Positions 1 to 7,311 of a stretch of 34,176 bases of DNA are shown piece by piece. Within the stretch, counting starts at the first letter, position 1. Each line of letters begins with the position of its first letter. Position numbers and translations under genes: made by a program. The stretch covers positions 1-34,176 of the forward strand of contig NZ_CACXNW010000034.1 of NCBI RefSeq assembly GCF_902769175.1, in the 5' to 3' direction. Source of the DNA: an uncultured Methanobrevibacter sp. (GTDB taxonomy: Archaea; Methanobacteriota; Methanobacteria; Methanobacteriales; Methanobacteriaceae). The notes beneath the pieces were generated by a model. That model was not told the DNA's origin and did no database searches. It saw only the letters and a list, made by a program, of their open reading frames with translations.

Positions 1-1
1 C

Positions 2-265
2 CCTGTATTCCACTGTCACACCTCACAAACTGCATGTACTTTCTTAGACTTAACTTCTAAACTCGACCCTGCTACCGGTCAACCTGAAGCAACCAAACCG
101 GACTTCATTAAAACTGGTGACGCAGCTATTGTACAAATTAAACCTACCAAACCTATGGTTATGGAAGAAGCTGCAAACATCCCTCCAATGGGAAGATTCG
201 CTATCAGAGATATGGGTCAAACCGTAGCAGCTGGTTTATGTCTTAAAGTAACTGACAAAAAATAA
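2..265 (+). CDS. tuf: Translation elongation factor EF-1 alpha, C-terminal 87 residues (5' end outside window)
   Basis: The open frame enters from the left edge and ends at a TAA at 263-265. It carries the beta-barrel domain III of aEF-1A, with the family signatures CHTSQTAC near the start, KPTKPMVME in the middle, and [18 protein letters not shown] before the end. EF-1A delivers aminoacyl-tRNA to the ribosome as a GTP complex in the cytoplasm. The GTPase domain lies outside the window. The next gene is rpsJ, the usual archaeal neighbour in the str-type operon, but here 232 bp away, which is long for this pair. Codon use is more GC-rich and Lys/Pro/Ala-rich than the surrounding accessory genes, as expected for a highly expressed gene. 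Confidence 0.97.
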   Translation, partial: PVFHCHTSQTACTFLDLTSKLDPATGQPEATKPDFIKTGDAAIVQIKPTKPMVMEEAANIPPMGRFAIRDMGQTVAAGLCLKVTDKK

Positions 266-421
266 GTTTAATGATTAATTTTTAATTAAATTATTCATTT
301 TTTATTTTTTTTTAGTTTTTTATTCGTATAACTTTATTAGAGATTTTTATTAAGATTAATAAATTTCAATTTTGATTTTTAGGTTTTAAATAATTATTAT
401 TTTAAATCTATAGTATGTTTT

Positions 422-472
422 AATCTAGATTTATAATCTAGTTTATTCATATATGGATTTAAACTAGATTAT
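422..472 (+). promoter_or_regulatory. Hairpin-forming leader between tuf and rpsJ
   Basis: ATAATCTAGTTT at 433-444 and AAACTAGATTAT at 461-472 are perfect 12-bp complements with a 16-nt loop. A separate 10-bp palindrome AATCTAGATT lies just upstream at 422-431, and its half could compete for the same right arm. A short T tract (473-477) follows. The structure sits 26 nt before the rpsJ start. It could end tuf transcripts, mark an RNA-processing site, or act as an attenuator-like switch; the sequence alone does not decide. The rest of 266-421 is plain AT-rich DNA. Confidence 0.5.
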
Positions 473-497
473 TTTTACCTTTTTGGAGGATTAAAAT

Positions 498-803
498 ATG
501 AATCAAGCTAGAATTAAACTTACAGGCACTGACCCTGAAAAAATTAATTATGTCTGTGACCAGTTAAAGAAAATTTCTGAAAGAACTGGTGTAGACCTTT
601 CTGGCCCTATTCCATTACCAACTAAAAAATTAGTTGTACCAACTAGAAAATCTCCAGATGGAGAAGGAAAAGCTACTTGGGAAAAATGGGAACTTCGTAT
701 CCACAAATGTTTAATTGGTATTGGTGCTGACGAAAGAGCTATGAGACAAATTATGAAAGTCAGCGTTCCTGATAATGTAAGTATTGAAATTGAACTTAAA
801 TAA
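498..803 (+). CDS. rpsJ: Small ribosomal subunit protein uS10
   Basis: This 101-residue protein has the normal archaeal S10 length and begins [20 protein letters not shown]. The internal block [20 protein letters not shown] is the tRNA-binding/NusE-like loop. S10 is part of the 30S head and in many organisms also a transcription-antitermination partner. GGAGG at 485-489 lies 8 nt before the ATG, a strong Shine-Dalgarno site that fixes the start. It follows tuf, as in other Methanobacteriales, but with a structured leader in between. It is followed by a tRNA gene on the same strand. Confidence 0.97.
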   Translation: MNQARIKLTGTDPEKINYVCDQLKKISERTGVDLSGPIPLPTKKLVVPTRKSPDGEGKATWEKWELRIHKCLIGIGADERAMRQIMKVSVPDNVSIEIELK

Positions 804-928
804 TTAAGTTATGCTATGATCTGAAAATTATTTTCAGTTCATTAATTTTTCATACTTTTCATTTAGATTTTTATTCAAACAAAAAAATAGATTACCCTAA
901 AATTTATTTATTTTAATTTCATTTATAT

Positions 929-1012
929 GCCGAGATAGTCTAGCCTGGTAAGGCGCGGGACTTGAAATCCCGTGGGGTAATCTCCGCCTGGGTTCAAATC
1001 CCAGTCTCGGCG
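929..1012 (+). tRNA. tRNA-Ser (anticodon UGA)
   Basis: The 7-bp acceptor stem pairs GCCGAGA with TCTCGGC. The anticodon stem CGGGA/TCCCG encloses the loop CTTGAAA, giving anticodon TGA (serine, UCA codons). A long variable arm, typical of tRNA-Ser, follows, and then a T arm with GGTTCAAATCC. A G discriminator base at 1012 fits serine, and no CCA is encoded. A run of five T at 1013-1017 is a likely terminator. No intron is visible. Confidence 0.97.
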
Positions 1013-1060
1013 TTTTTCTATAATTCTTTTTTTTTATTTTTTTTACACTTTTTATTTAGC

Positions 1061-1321
1061 TTTTTTTAGGGTTTTTGTAATTTCGTTTTCTAGTTTTTAT
1101 ATTTTTTTCATTATTTTTATTTTGATATTTTTCTTTTTTTGAGGCTGTAATATTTTATAGGCTTATTTTAATTTTATTAAATTTCTTTATAAGTAATAAT
1201 TAATATAATGATTTTAAGCCTAAACTTTTTTACAAACTCTTTTTTTAGGGTTTTTTGTAATTTTGTTTTTTAGTTTTTTATTTTTTTTCATTATTTTTAT
1301 TTTGACATTTTCATTTTTTTT
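1061..1321. repeat. Imperfect 80-bp direct repeat flanking a miniature element
   Basis: The stretches 1061-1140 and 1241-1321 are closely similar. Both run through TTTTTTAGGG, a TTTTGTAATTT-like block, TCATTATTTTTATTTTGA and a closing T run. The 99-bp element at 1141-1239 sits exactly between them, so the layout is repeat, element, repeat. The two copies differ at scattered positions. Either the element entered an existing tandem duplication, or the flank was duplicated around it later. Confidence 0.7.
1141..1239. mobile_element. 99-bp miniature inverted-repeat element, copy 1
   Basis: It starts GAGGCTGTAATATTTTATAG and ends TAAACTTTTTTACAAACTC, so the two ends are imperfect inverted repeats of about 25 bp that share GAG, TGTAA and AGGCTTA. 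A second element of exactly the same length at 33494-33592 differs at about 9 of 99 positions. Here the flanks are CTTTTTTT and TTTTTTTT, a possible 8-bp duplication that poly-T makes uninformative. It has no coding capacity, so it would need a transposase in trans. The Methanobrevibacter element ISM1 is known to make 8-bp duplications, but no match to its ends was tested. Confidence 0.8.
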
Positions 1322-1643
1322 TAATGATTTTTGATCAATTTTAAATTTTATATTTAGTAAAATATGTCAAACTTTTTTCTATCATTTATTTTAATGTTAT
1401 GATAATTTAAATTAGATTATTTTGTTTTAATTTTAATTTAATTAATCGACTTTTAATTTAATGATATTAATTTATATTTCATTGAAAAAAATTATTATTA
1501 TTTATGTAGATGCTGTCGATAACAAATATGAATTAAATAAATTTTGCAATAATTTCATTAAAAAAATAGGGAATTTAGTGACAATCAAAATTAATTTTTT
1601 GAAAAAAAAAATAGTTTTAAAAAGGAGTAAATTTTACAGATGG
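1322..1643. other. Gene-free AT-rich stretch
   Basis: Very AT-rich DNA with no recognisable RNA or protein gene. A 73-codon Ile/Lys/Asn-rich open frame at 1461-1682 has no Shine-Dalgarno site and runs into the tandem repeat, so it is taken as chance. Confidence 0.6.
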
Positions 1644-1775
1644 AAAAGTATATTTAAAAAAGGATTAGTTTTTAATGAGTGATTTTTAGTGGGTGGTAAA
1701 AGTATATTTAAAAAAGGATTAGTTTTAAATGAGTGATTTTTAGTGGGTGGTAAAAGTATATTTAAAAAAGGATTA
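1644..1775. repeat. 54-bp tandem repeat, about 2.4 copies
   Basis: The unit begins AAAAGTATATTTAAAAAAGG and ends TTTTTAGTGGGTGGT. Copies lie at 1644-1697 and 1698-1751, with a partial third at 1752-1775. The first two are nearly identical, which indicates recent duplication. It lies between the tRNA region and the convergent minus-strand genes. No function is apparent. Confidence 0.9.
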
Positions 1776-1845
1776 ATGGTGGTATTGTAATTTATATAAA
1801 ATTAATATTAATTAGAAAATTAATACTAAATTCAATAAATTTTCT

Positions 1846-1956
1846 TTATGCTTTTCTTCCGATTACAGATAATAATGCAATAACAATAATGAAACCTACG
1901 ACCATTACAAGTGCAAAAGATGAGAGTCCACTTAAAATATCTGCTACTAAATTCAT
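1846..1956 (-). CDS. 36-residue single-span membrane peptide
   Basis: The minus strand has a near-ideal Shine-Dalgarno site, TAAGGAGGA (1962-1970), just before ATG at 1956. The product is 36 residues: MNLVADILSGLSS, then about 20 hydrophobic residues (FALVMVVGFIIVIALLSVIG), then the basic tail RKA and a stop. One membrane helix with positive-inside RKA would place the C-terminus in the cytoplasm. It lies 116 bp downstream of a P-type Ca2+-ATPase on the same strand. Small one-helix peptides are known to accompany P-type pumps (KdpF, phospholamban-like regulators), so a partner role is possible, but only location supports it. It may instead be an independent gene. I recognise no family. Confidence 0.75.
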   Translation of the reverse strand: MNLVADILSGLSSFALVMVVGFIIVIALLSVIGRKA

Positions 1957-2072
1957 AATATTCCTCCTTAAAAAAGTATAATTAAATATATTTTTATTTA
2001 ATATACTATTTAAAATTTATTTTAATATTTTCATAAAATTTTAAGATAATGATTATTAGATTTTTCCTTGCA

Positions 2073-4775
2073 TTAATCTTCCATATATGTATCTAAAATC
2101 TTATTAGTGATTTTATCAGTAACTAATATGATTGCAGAGACTATGGCAATCAATACCCAATCAAATAATCCTATTGAGCATGTTTTGAAAATTGTCTGCA
2201 GGAATGGCACATATATTACAAGAACTTGCAAAATAAATGATGCTATAAGAGATAACCAAAGTACTGTGTTTCTAGTATTTGAGCTTGATCTATAATTTAA
2301 TGCATTAAATAACTGATATAATACAAATACTGTAAATGCAATGGTAATTGCCTTGGTTTTCACATTAGGCACTCCGCTGCTTAATTCATAAATGAATAAT
2401 CCAAGTGTGCCTATAGTCATAACAATTCCGGAAATTGTTATTTTAATCATTGTTTTTTTGCTTATAATCTCTCCCTTTTCAGGAGGTCTTCTCATAATAT
2501 TTTCTTCAGGTCCTTCCAAACCTAAGGATTGTGCTGGAGGACCATCCATTATAATATTGATCCATAACAATTGAATTGGAGTAAATGGAGTTGGTATTGG
2601 CAATAATGACCCAATAGTGATTGTCAATATTGCTCCAATGTTTGTTGATAATTGGAATTTTAGGAATCTTTTGATATTGTCGTAGATGGTTCTGCCCTCT
2701 TTAATTGAAGAGACTATAGTTGCAAAGTTATCATCTTGTATAATCATATCAGCAGATTCTTTTGTAACATCTGTTCCGCTGCCCATTGCAACTCCAATTG
2801 ATGCCTTTTTAAGTGCTGGTGCATCATTTACACCATCACCTGTCATTGATACGATTTCTCCATGATTTTGAAGAACTTCAATGATTTTTCTTTTTTGTTC
2901 AGGGTACACTCTTGCATAGACTTTAATGTCTTTTGCAATTTTCTCATATTCCTCTTCACTTAAGTCTTCCAATTCCTGACCAGTCAAGACTTCCTTGTGA
3001 TGATTATTTGAATCATATCCTTGGAGAATACCTATTTCTTTTGCTATTGCAGTTGCAGTATCCTTGTGGTCTCCAGTAATCATTACAACATTGATTCCTG
3101 CTTTTTGACAATCTGAAATAGCTTCAACTGCTTCAGCTCTTGGAGGGTCCTTTATTCCAAGAAGCCCTACAAAAATCAAATCTTTTTCAAAAGTTTCTCC
3201 ATGGTGCTTGTTATGTGAATAAGTTTTATGTATTTCTGAAACTTGATTTTCAAATTCCTTATTGTCTAATTCTAAAATCTTTTCGTATTCTACAGAGTCT
3301 ATTTCTTTATAAGCAAGACCTATAACTCTTAAAGATGAATTTGTCATATCCTTAATGTATCTGCCTACATCCTCCCTGGTATATTCATCTATAAGGTTTG
3401 TATGCCCATCAAAATCGATTTTTTCACACATATCTAAGATTAATTCAGGAGCACCTTTTGTTAGAATATAGTAATGTTTATTTAATTCATCTTCATCATC
3501 AGAACTACTTTCACTATAAATGACAGTCATTCTTTTCCTATTGCTGTCAAAAGGTATTTCATATTCTTTCTTGAAGTTTCTATTAGCAGTAAGATTTTCA
3601 AAATCATTCTCCATTGCAAAATGATATGATGCCAAATCAGTAGGGTTTCCAATCAATTCGTCATCTTCATATCTTGCACCGTTACAAAGTCCTGCAATTA
3701 ATGTTAAATATTCAGCATTTGTTGGAAATGTTTTTCTGACAGTCATCTTGTTTTCAGTTAATGTACCTGTTTTGTCTGTACAGATGTATGTACAAGATCC
3801 TAATGTTTCTACAGAAGACAATTTCTTTACAATTGCATTGGACTTTGCCATCTTTTGTATTCCTAATGCCAATGTCAATGTCAATACTGCTGGAAGCCCT
3901 TCTGGAATTGCAGCAACTGCCAATGAAACAGCAGTCATAAAGCTTTCAAGGATGTCTAAAGCTTGTAAAAAGTCTATCATGAATACAAATATACAAATGA
4001 TTATTGATAAAATACCAATTTTCTTACCGATTTTACCTACCTTGATTGTTAAAGGAGTTTCCTCTTCGGTGTCTTGTATCATGGTAGCTATTTTTCCAAT
4101 GGTTGTATCCATTCCAGTAGCTATAACAACTCCTGTTCCCATTCCAAAGATCACCTTGGAGTTCATGGATACAAGCTTGGATTGCACATTCTCCTCTTTG
4201 GAATATTTTTGGATATCCTTGATTTTAGTTGAGAAATCTTCAATATCATTATAGTTGACATCTTTTTCAACATAATCAGACTCTCCAGTTAAGGAAGACT
4301 CGTCAACCCTTAAGTCATAAGATTCGATTAACATCAAATCTGCAGGTACCTTATCTCCCTCTTCAAGGATTACAATGTCTCCAATTGTAAGTTCCTCTCC
4401 AGGAATTCTCTTATTGTTTCCATCTCTTTTTACGTGAGCAATAGTGGTTACCAAATTTTTAAGTTTCTCCATTGCATTTTCAGCACGATATTCCTGAATA
4501 AAACCAATAATTGAGTTGATGATGACAACTATAACAATAACAATGGCATCCAAATGATTACCAATTATCCAGCTTGCTATAGCTGCAACAATAAGCATGA
4601 ATATTAGAACATCTAAAAATTGTGAAAAAAACAGTTTTAAAGGACTGTCCTTCTTTTTTTCCTCAAGTTTATTAAGGCCATACTTTTTTAGTCGGGCATT
4701 GGCCTCAACACTGCTTAGCCCTTCTTTTTGTGTAGAATACTGTTTTAATATTTCATCTATCAAGGTAATCCCCAT
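2073..4775 (-). CDS. P-type calcium-transporting ATPase (type II)
   Basis: This 900-residue pump couples ATP hydrolysis to cation export across the cytoplasmic membrane. In order it shows an N-terminal cation-ATPase domain (KYGLNKLEEKK about 31-41), the actuator motif TGES (163-166), PEGLP in M4 (291-295), the phosphorylation motif DKTGT with Asp334, the nucleotide-binding KGAPE (440-444), TGDGVND (645-651), NIIMD in M6 (740-744), and several C-terminal helices. PEGLP plus N..MD in M6 resembles Ca2+ pumps of the PMCA/PMR1 type, so Ca2+ is the best guess; Mn2+ or Na+ cannot be excluded. It is full length with no missing catalytic residue. No Shine-Dalgarno site precedes the ATG, and an AT-rich leader separates it from a TATA-like box near 4820-4830. 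Confidence 0.93.
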   Translation of the reverse strand: MGITLIDEILKQYSTQKEGLSSVEANARLKKYGLNKLEEKKKDSPLKLFFSQFLDVLIFMLIVAAIASWIIGNHLDAIVIVIVVIINSIIGFIQEYRAENAMEKLKNLVTTIAHVKRDGNNKRIPGEELTIGDIVILEEGDKVPADLMLIESYDLRVDESSLTGESDYVEKDVNYNDIEDFSTKIKDIQKYSKEENVQSKLVSMNSKVIFGMGTGVVIATGMDTTIGKIATMIQDTEEETPLTIKVGKIGKKIGILSIIICIFVFMIDFLQALDILESFMTAVSLAVAAIPEGLPAVLTLTLALGIQKMAKSNAIVKKLSSVETLGSCTYICTDKTGTLTENKMTVRKTFPTNAEYLTLIAGLCNGARYEDDELIGNPTDLASYHFAMENDFENLTANRNFKKEYEIPFDSNRKRMTVIYSESSSDDEDELNKHYYILTKGAPELILDMCEKIDFDGHTNLIDEYTREDVGRYIKDMTNSSLRVIGLAYKEIDSVEYEKILELDNKEFENQVSEIHKTYSHNKHHGETFEKDLIFVGLLGIKDPPRAEAVEAISDCQKAGINVVMITGDHKDTATAIAKEIGILQGYDSNNHHKEVLTGQELEDLSEEEYEKIAKDIKVYARVYPEQKRKIIEVLQNHGEIVSMTGDGVNDAPALKKASIGVAMGSGTDVTKESADMIIQDDNFATIVSSIKEGRTIYDNIKRFLKFQLSTNIGAILTITIGSLLPIPTPFTPIQLLWINIIMDGPPAQSLGLEGPEENIMRRPPEKGEIISKKTMIKITISGIVMTIGTLGLFIYELSSGVPNVKTKAITIAFTVFVLYQLFNALNYRSSSNTRNTVLWLSLIASFILQVLVIYVPFLQTIFKTCSIGLFDWVLIAIVSAIILVTDKITNKILDTYMED

Positions 4776-4818
4776 GCATAATAAAAATAGTTTATCTTGT
4801 TTTTTTTTCGTATTTACT

Positions 4819-4830
4819 TTATATATAAAT
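4819..4830 (-). promoter_or_regulatory. Candidate TATA box for the P-type ATPase
   Basis: On the minus strand ATTTATATATAAAG forms a good archaeal TATA box about 48 nt before the ATPase start. A transcript would begin near 4797, giving a leader of about 20 nt without a Shine-Dalgarno motif. In such AT-rich DNA this is suggestive only. Confidence 0.35.
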
Positions 4831-4933
4831 TATATTGTTACTTATTATCTTATTTTATTTAAGTTATTTTATTTAAATATTTTATTTAACTTGGTTTAGT
4901 CAAAATTATTTGTTGATTTATTAATTTATTTTT

Positions 4934-5344
4934 TCACTTTTCATAAATGTAAAATGAAGCACGATTATAGTTTTTCAATTTCATTTTTTGAGTTTTAATA
5001 TTTAAGTCTTCATTGAATAAAGGCTTGATAATCAGTGTAGCATCAACTTCATCTCTTATTTTCATAATCGCTTCCTGCAATTCTGCAGGTGGCCTAATTG
5101 AAAACAATATGTCTGCATCCTTATAGATATTTATATTTGGATTAAAGACATCATCTTTAATTACATTTTCATTTGCAGGATCAATGTCTGTCATTAAGAT
5201 TTCAATATTTTCATTTTCACTTAAGTTATTAGAGATGGTTTGGAATTTTCCAGCTCCTATTTCAACAATTTTTGTTTTCCTGCCGGTTTTTTCGCTGTTT
5301 TCAATTGCTAATTTAAGTATATATTCTTCTAAATCATTCCACAT
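4934..5344 (-). CDS. UPF0146 family protein
   Basis: This 136-residue protein matches the archaeal UPF0146 pattern: WNDLEEYI at the start, the nucleotide-binding-like turn VEIGAGKFQTIS (about 27-38), then LMTDIDP and the conserved D.LFSIRPPAELQ block. GxGK..T and the acidic D.D resemble a short Rossmann or SAM-binding core, but the protein is too small for a complete classical methyltransferase, and no reaction is known to me. The Shine-Dalgarno AAAGGA precedes the ATG. It is transcribed divergently from the rimI-like gene across a repeat-filled spacer. Confidence 0.85.
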   Translation of the reverse strand: MWNDLEEYILKLAIENSEKTGRKTKIVEIGAGKFQTISNNLSENENIEILMTDIDPANENVIKDDVFNPNINIYKDADILFSIRPPAELQEAIMKIRDEVDATLIIKPLFNEDLNIKTQKMKLKNYNRASFYIYEK

Positions 5345-5404
5345 TTTTATTCCTTTTTTTGATTAGTTTATATAATATTTATAAATTAATAATAATATAT
5401 TTTC

Positions 5405-5650
5405 TATTTTTTCTTATTTTTCATATTTCTCTATTTTTTATTTTTCTAATTATTCTATTTTTTCCTATTCCTCTATTTCCCTATTTTTTATTTTTCTAAT
5501 TATTCTATTTTTTCCTATTCCTCTATTTCCCTATTTTTTATTTTTCTAATTATTCTATTTTTTCTTATTTTTCCAATTTCCCTATTTTTTATTTTTCTAA
5601 TTATTCTATTTTTTCTTATTCCTTTATTTCTCTACTTTTTCTAATTTTTC
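5405..5650. repeat. 50-bp tandem repeat, about 4 to 5 copies
   Basis: Copies begin at 5432, 5482, 5532 and 5583 with period 50-51, after a partial copy from 5405. The unit starts TATTTTTTATTTTTCTAATT and ends with a CTATTTCCC-like block. Pyrimidines dominate one strand almost completely. The array fills the spacer between the divergent UPF0146 and rimI-like genes. It has no spacers of differing sequence, so it is not a CRISPR array. A TATA-like stretch (about 5696-5712) before rimI lies outside it. Confidence 0.9.
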
Positions 5651-5775
5651 ATACTTTTTATTATAATTTTTAGAAATCTTTTTAAGAAAGTTAAGTTATA
5701 TATTATAATATAAATTTTTTTTAATTAATTAATTTTACAATTTTTTTACTAAAAAAAGCATTTTAAGGTTTATAT

Positions 5776-6222
5776 ATGTTTATACGTGAATTTGTCCCTA
5801 ATGATTTAGCAAGGGTTTATCAAATTGCAGTGGAATCCTTTTCCGATCCTTATGACATAGCTATCCTTCAGCAATTATTTGAAATAGGTGCTGGTTTTCT
5901 TGTAGCTGTTGAAGATGGTGATATTGTAGGATATATTATTTTTTGGGTAAAAGAAGAAGGTTTAGGCCATATAATTACTCTTGCAGTTGATAAAAAATTC
6001 CGTGGACAGCATATAGCCACTCGCTTGCTAATGATGGCTGTAAACATATTCAGAAGATGTGATATTCATAGAATCACTTTGGAAGTCAAGTCCCATAATG
6101 AGATTGCAGTGGAATTCTATAGAAAATTCGGTTTTGAAATTGACAGAAAGGTTCCAAAATACTATGAAGATGGATCAGATGCCTATGTAATGTTTTTTAA
6201 CACAGAAAAATATCAAAATTGA
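5776..6222 (+). CDS. rimI: GNAT N-acetyltransferase, RimI/Ard1-like protein N-terminal acetyltransferase
   Basis: This 148-residue protein is a complete GNAT fold. It starts FIREFVPNDLARVYQIAVES, has the central strand GHIITLAVDKKFRG (motif A), and ends with EVKSHNEIAVEFYRKFGFE and YYEDGSDAYVMF, both hallmarks of archaeal RimI/Ard1 enzymes that acetylate protein N-termini using acetyl-CoA. The acetyl-CoA pyrophosphate loop reads RGQHIA where RGxGIG/A is common; the His is unusual but the loop length is kept. AAGGT about 8 nt before the ATG may be the Shine-Dalgarno. Substrates cannot be told from the sequence. Confidence 0.88.
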   Translation: MFIREFVPNDLARVYQIAVESFSDPYDIAILQQLFEIGAGFLVAVEDGDIVGYIIFWVKEEGLGHIITLAVDKKFRGQHIATRLLMMAVNIFRRCDIHRITLEVKSHNEIAVEFYRKFGFEIDRKVPKYYEDGSDAYVMFFNTEKYQN

Positions 6223-6320
6223 TTTTCAATTCTCAAATCTTTTTTCTCTTTTGATTTTCATTTTTCAAATCTTTTTTTTATCTCTTTCTTATCTATTCTT
6301 AACTTCATTTATCTTTTTGA

Positions 6321-7247
6321 TTATTTTCCTTTAGTCAAATCTAATCTATAGCTAAGGTTATTCTCTTTTTTCAATTCAGTTAACTTCTTGTTGATTTTAA
6401 TGTATTCCTTTTCCACTTCCAACAAAGAAGTAACCAATCCTTCCCTATAGCTATTCACTTTTTTAGTGTCCAATAGGAATTTTTGTTGTGTGTATGGCTT
6501 GGAATTAATGATTTGGGAAATTTCATTCTCTTCCAATTCAATATTTATTTCCAATTTGTTTCTCAATTCTTCAAACTCTTCGACAGTACTTGGAATCTTG
6601 TTGATTTTATGGATATTGATTAAATTGTGTGTTGACCTTAACTCGTCTATATCCCTATCTTCATATGCTTCTTTAGAATTATAAAATAGGTTTTCTTCAA
6701 AGCTTGTAGGCTCAAGCAAAAGGTCTGGATGAATCTTCTTTATGCAATCTTTATAAATGAGGTCCAATTCTTTAAAGTCCTGCTTTTCAGTTAGATTGTT
6801 CTTATGCTCTTCAATTAGGATATTCACTTTTGCAGTTTCTGTTTCCAGTTCTAATGCCTCTTCCTTAAACTCATTTTCAATATGCTTTTCTATCTCACTC
6901 ATATTGATTTTAGGCTTGTTAATTTTGGTTCTGTTTATTTTTATCTGATTTTCTTCCAAGTCTTCGTTATCCTTATTGAATGGGTTGGATTTTTGTTTGT
7001 TGGCCATTTTATTAATGAGCTCAATGGTTCTTTTTGTTTTTTTGATCTTTAGCTTATATTCCTTGATTTTGTATTTATAAACTCCAAATTTTAAGGCATA
7101 ATCTGTCTCAATCTCTCTGCAAGTGAAATTCAATAAGTGGTCTTCTTCAAATAGTTTGCTTGCAAGAACCTCTTTTAAATAGCTTATTTCATCCTTTAAA
7201 CTATTAATATATTCTTCATCGCCTGTATTGTTTTGAGTATCTGTCAT
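6321..7247 (-). CDS. Coiled-coil protein with a J-domain-like HPD motif
   Basis: The product is 308 residues, very rich in Lys, Glu, Asn and Ile, with long predicted helices and coiled coils at both ends. In the middle (about 160-210) LDLIYKDCIKKIHPDLL is followed by EENLFYNSKEAYEDRDIDEL. This resembles helix II, the HPD loop and helix III (the usual YRKLA..YHPD and F..I..AYE..) of DnaJ J-domains. The HPD tripeptide stimulates Hsp70 ATPase in true J-proteins. The rest has no Gly/Phe or zinc region, so it would be a divergent type III co-chaperone at most. The Shine-Dalgarno AGGAG precedes the ATG. It lies 64 bp downstream of the pseudomurein-binding membrane protein and is probably co-transcribed with it. 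Confidence 0.6.
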   Translation of the reverse strand: MTDTQNNTGDEEYINSLKDEISYLKEVLASKLFEEDHLLNFTCREIETDYALKFGVYKYKIKEYKLKIKKTKRTIELINKMANKQKSNPFNKDNEDLEENQIKINRTKINKPKINMSEIEKHIENEFKEEALELETETAKVNILIEEHKNNLTEKQDFKELDLIYKDCIKKIHPDLLLEPTSFEENLFYNSKEAYEDRDIDELRSTHNLINIHKINKIPSTVEEFEELRNKLEINIELEENEISQIINSKPYTQQKFLLDTKKVNSYREGLVTSLLEVEKEYIKINKKLTELKKENNLSYRLDLTKGK

Positions 7248-7311
7248 TTTTAAACTCCTATTGAGATAGATTTAATCATTAATCTTCTTTAATATTAATT
7301 TATATTTGCCT

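Noticed and set aside
1461..1682. 73-codon open frame
   Set aside because: Ile/Lys/Asn-only composition, no ribosome site, and its end runs into the 54-bp tandem repeat.
3748..4254. 168-codon open frame opposite the P-type ATPase
   Set aside because: Shadow of the ATPase coding sequence, with no ribosome site and no family resemblance.
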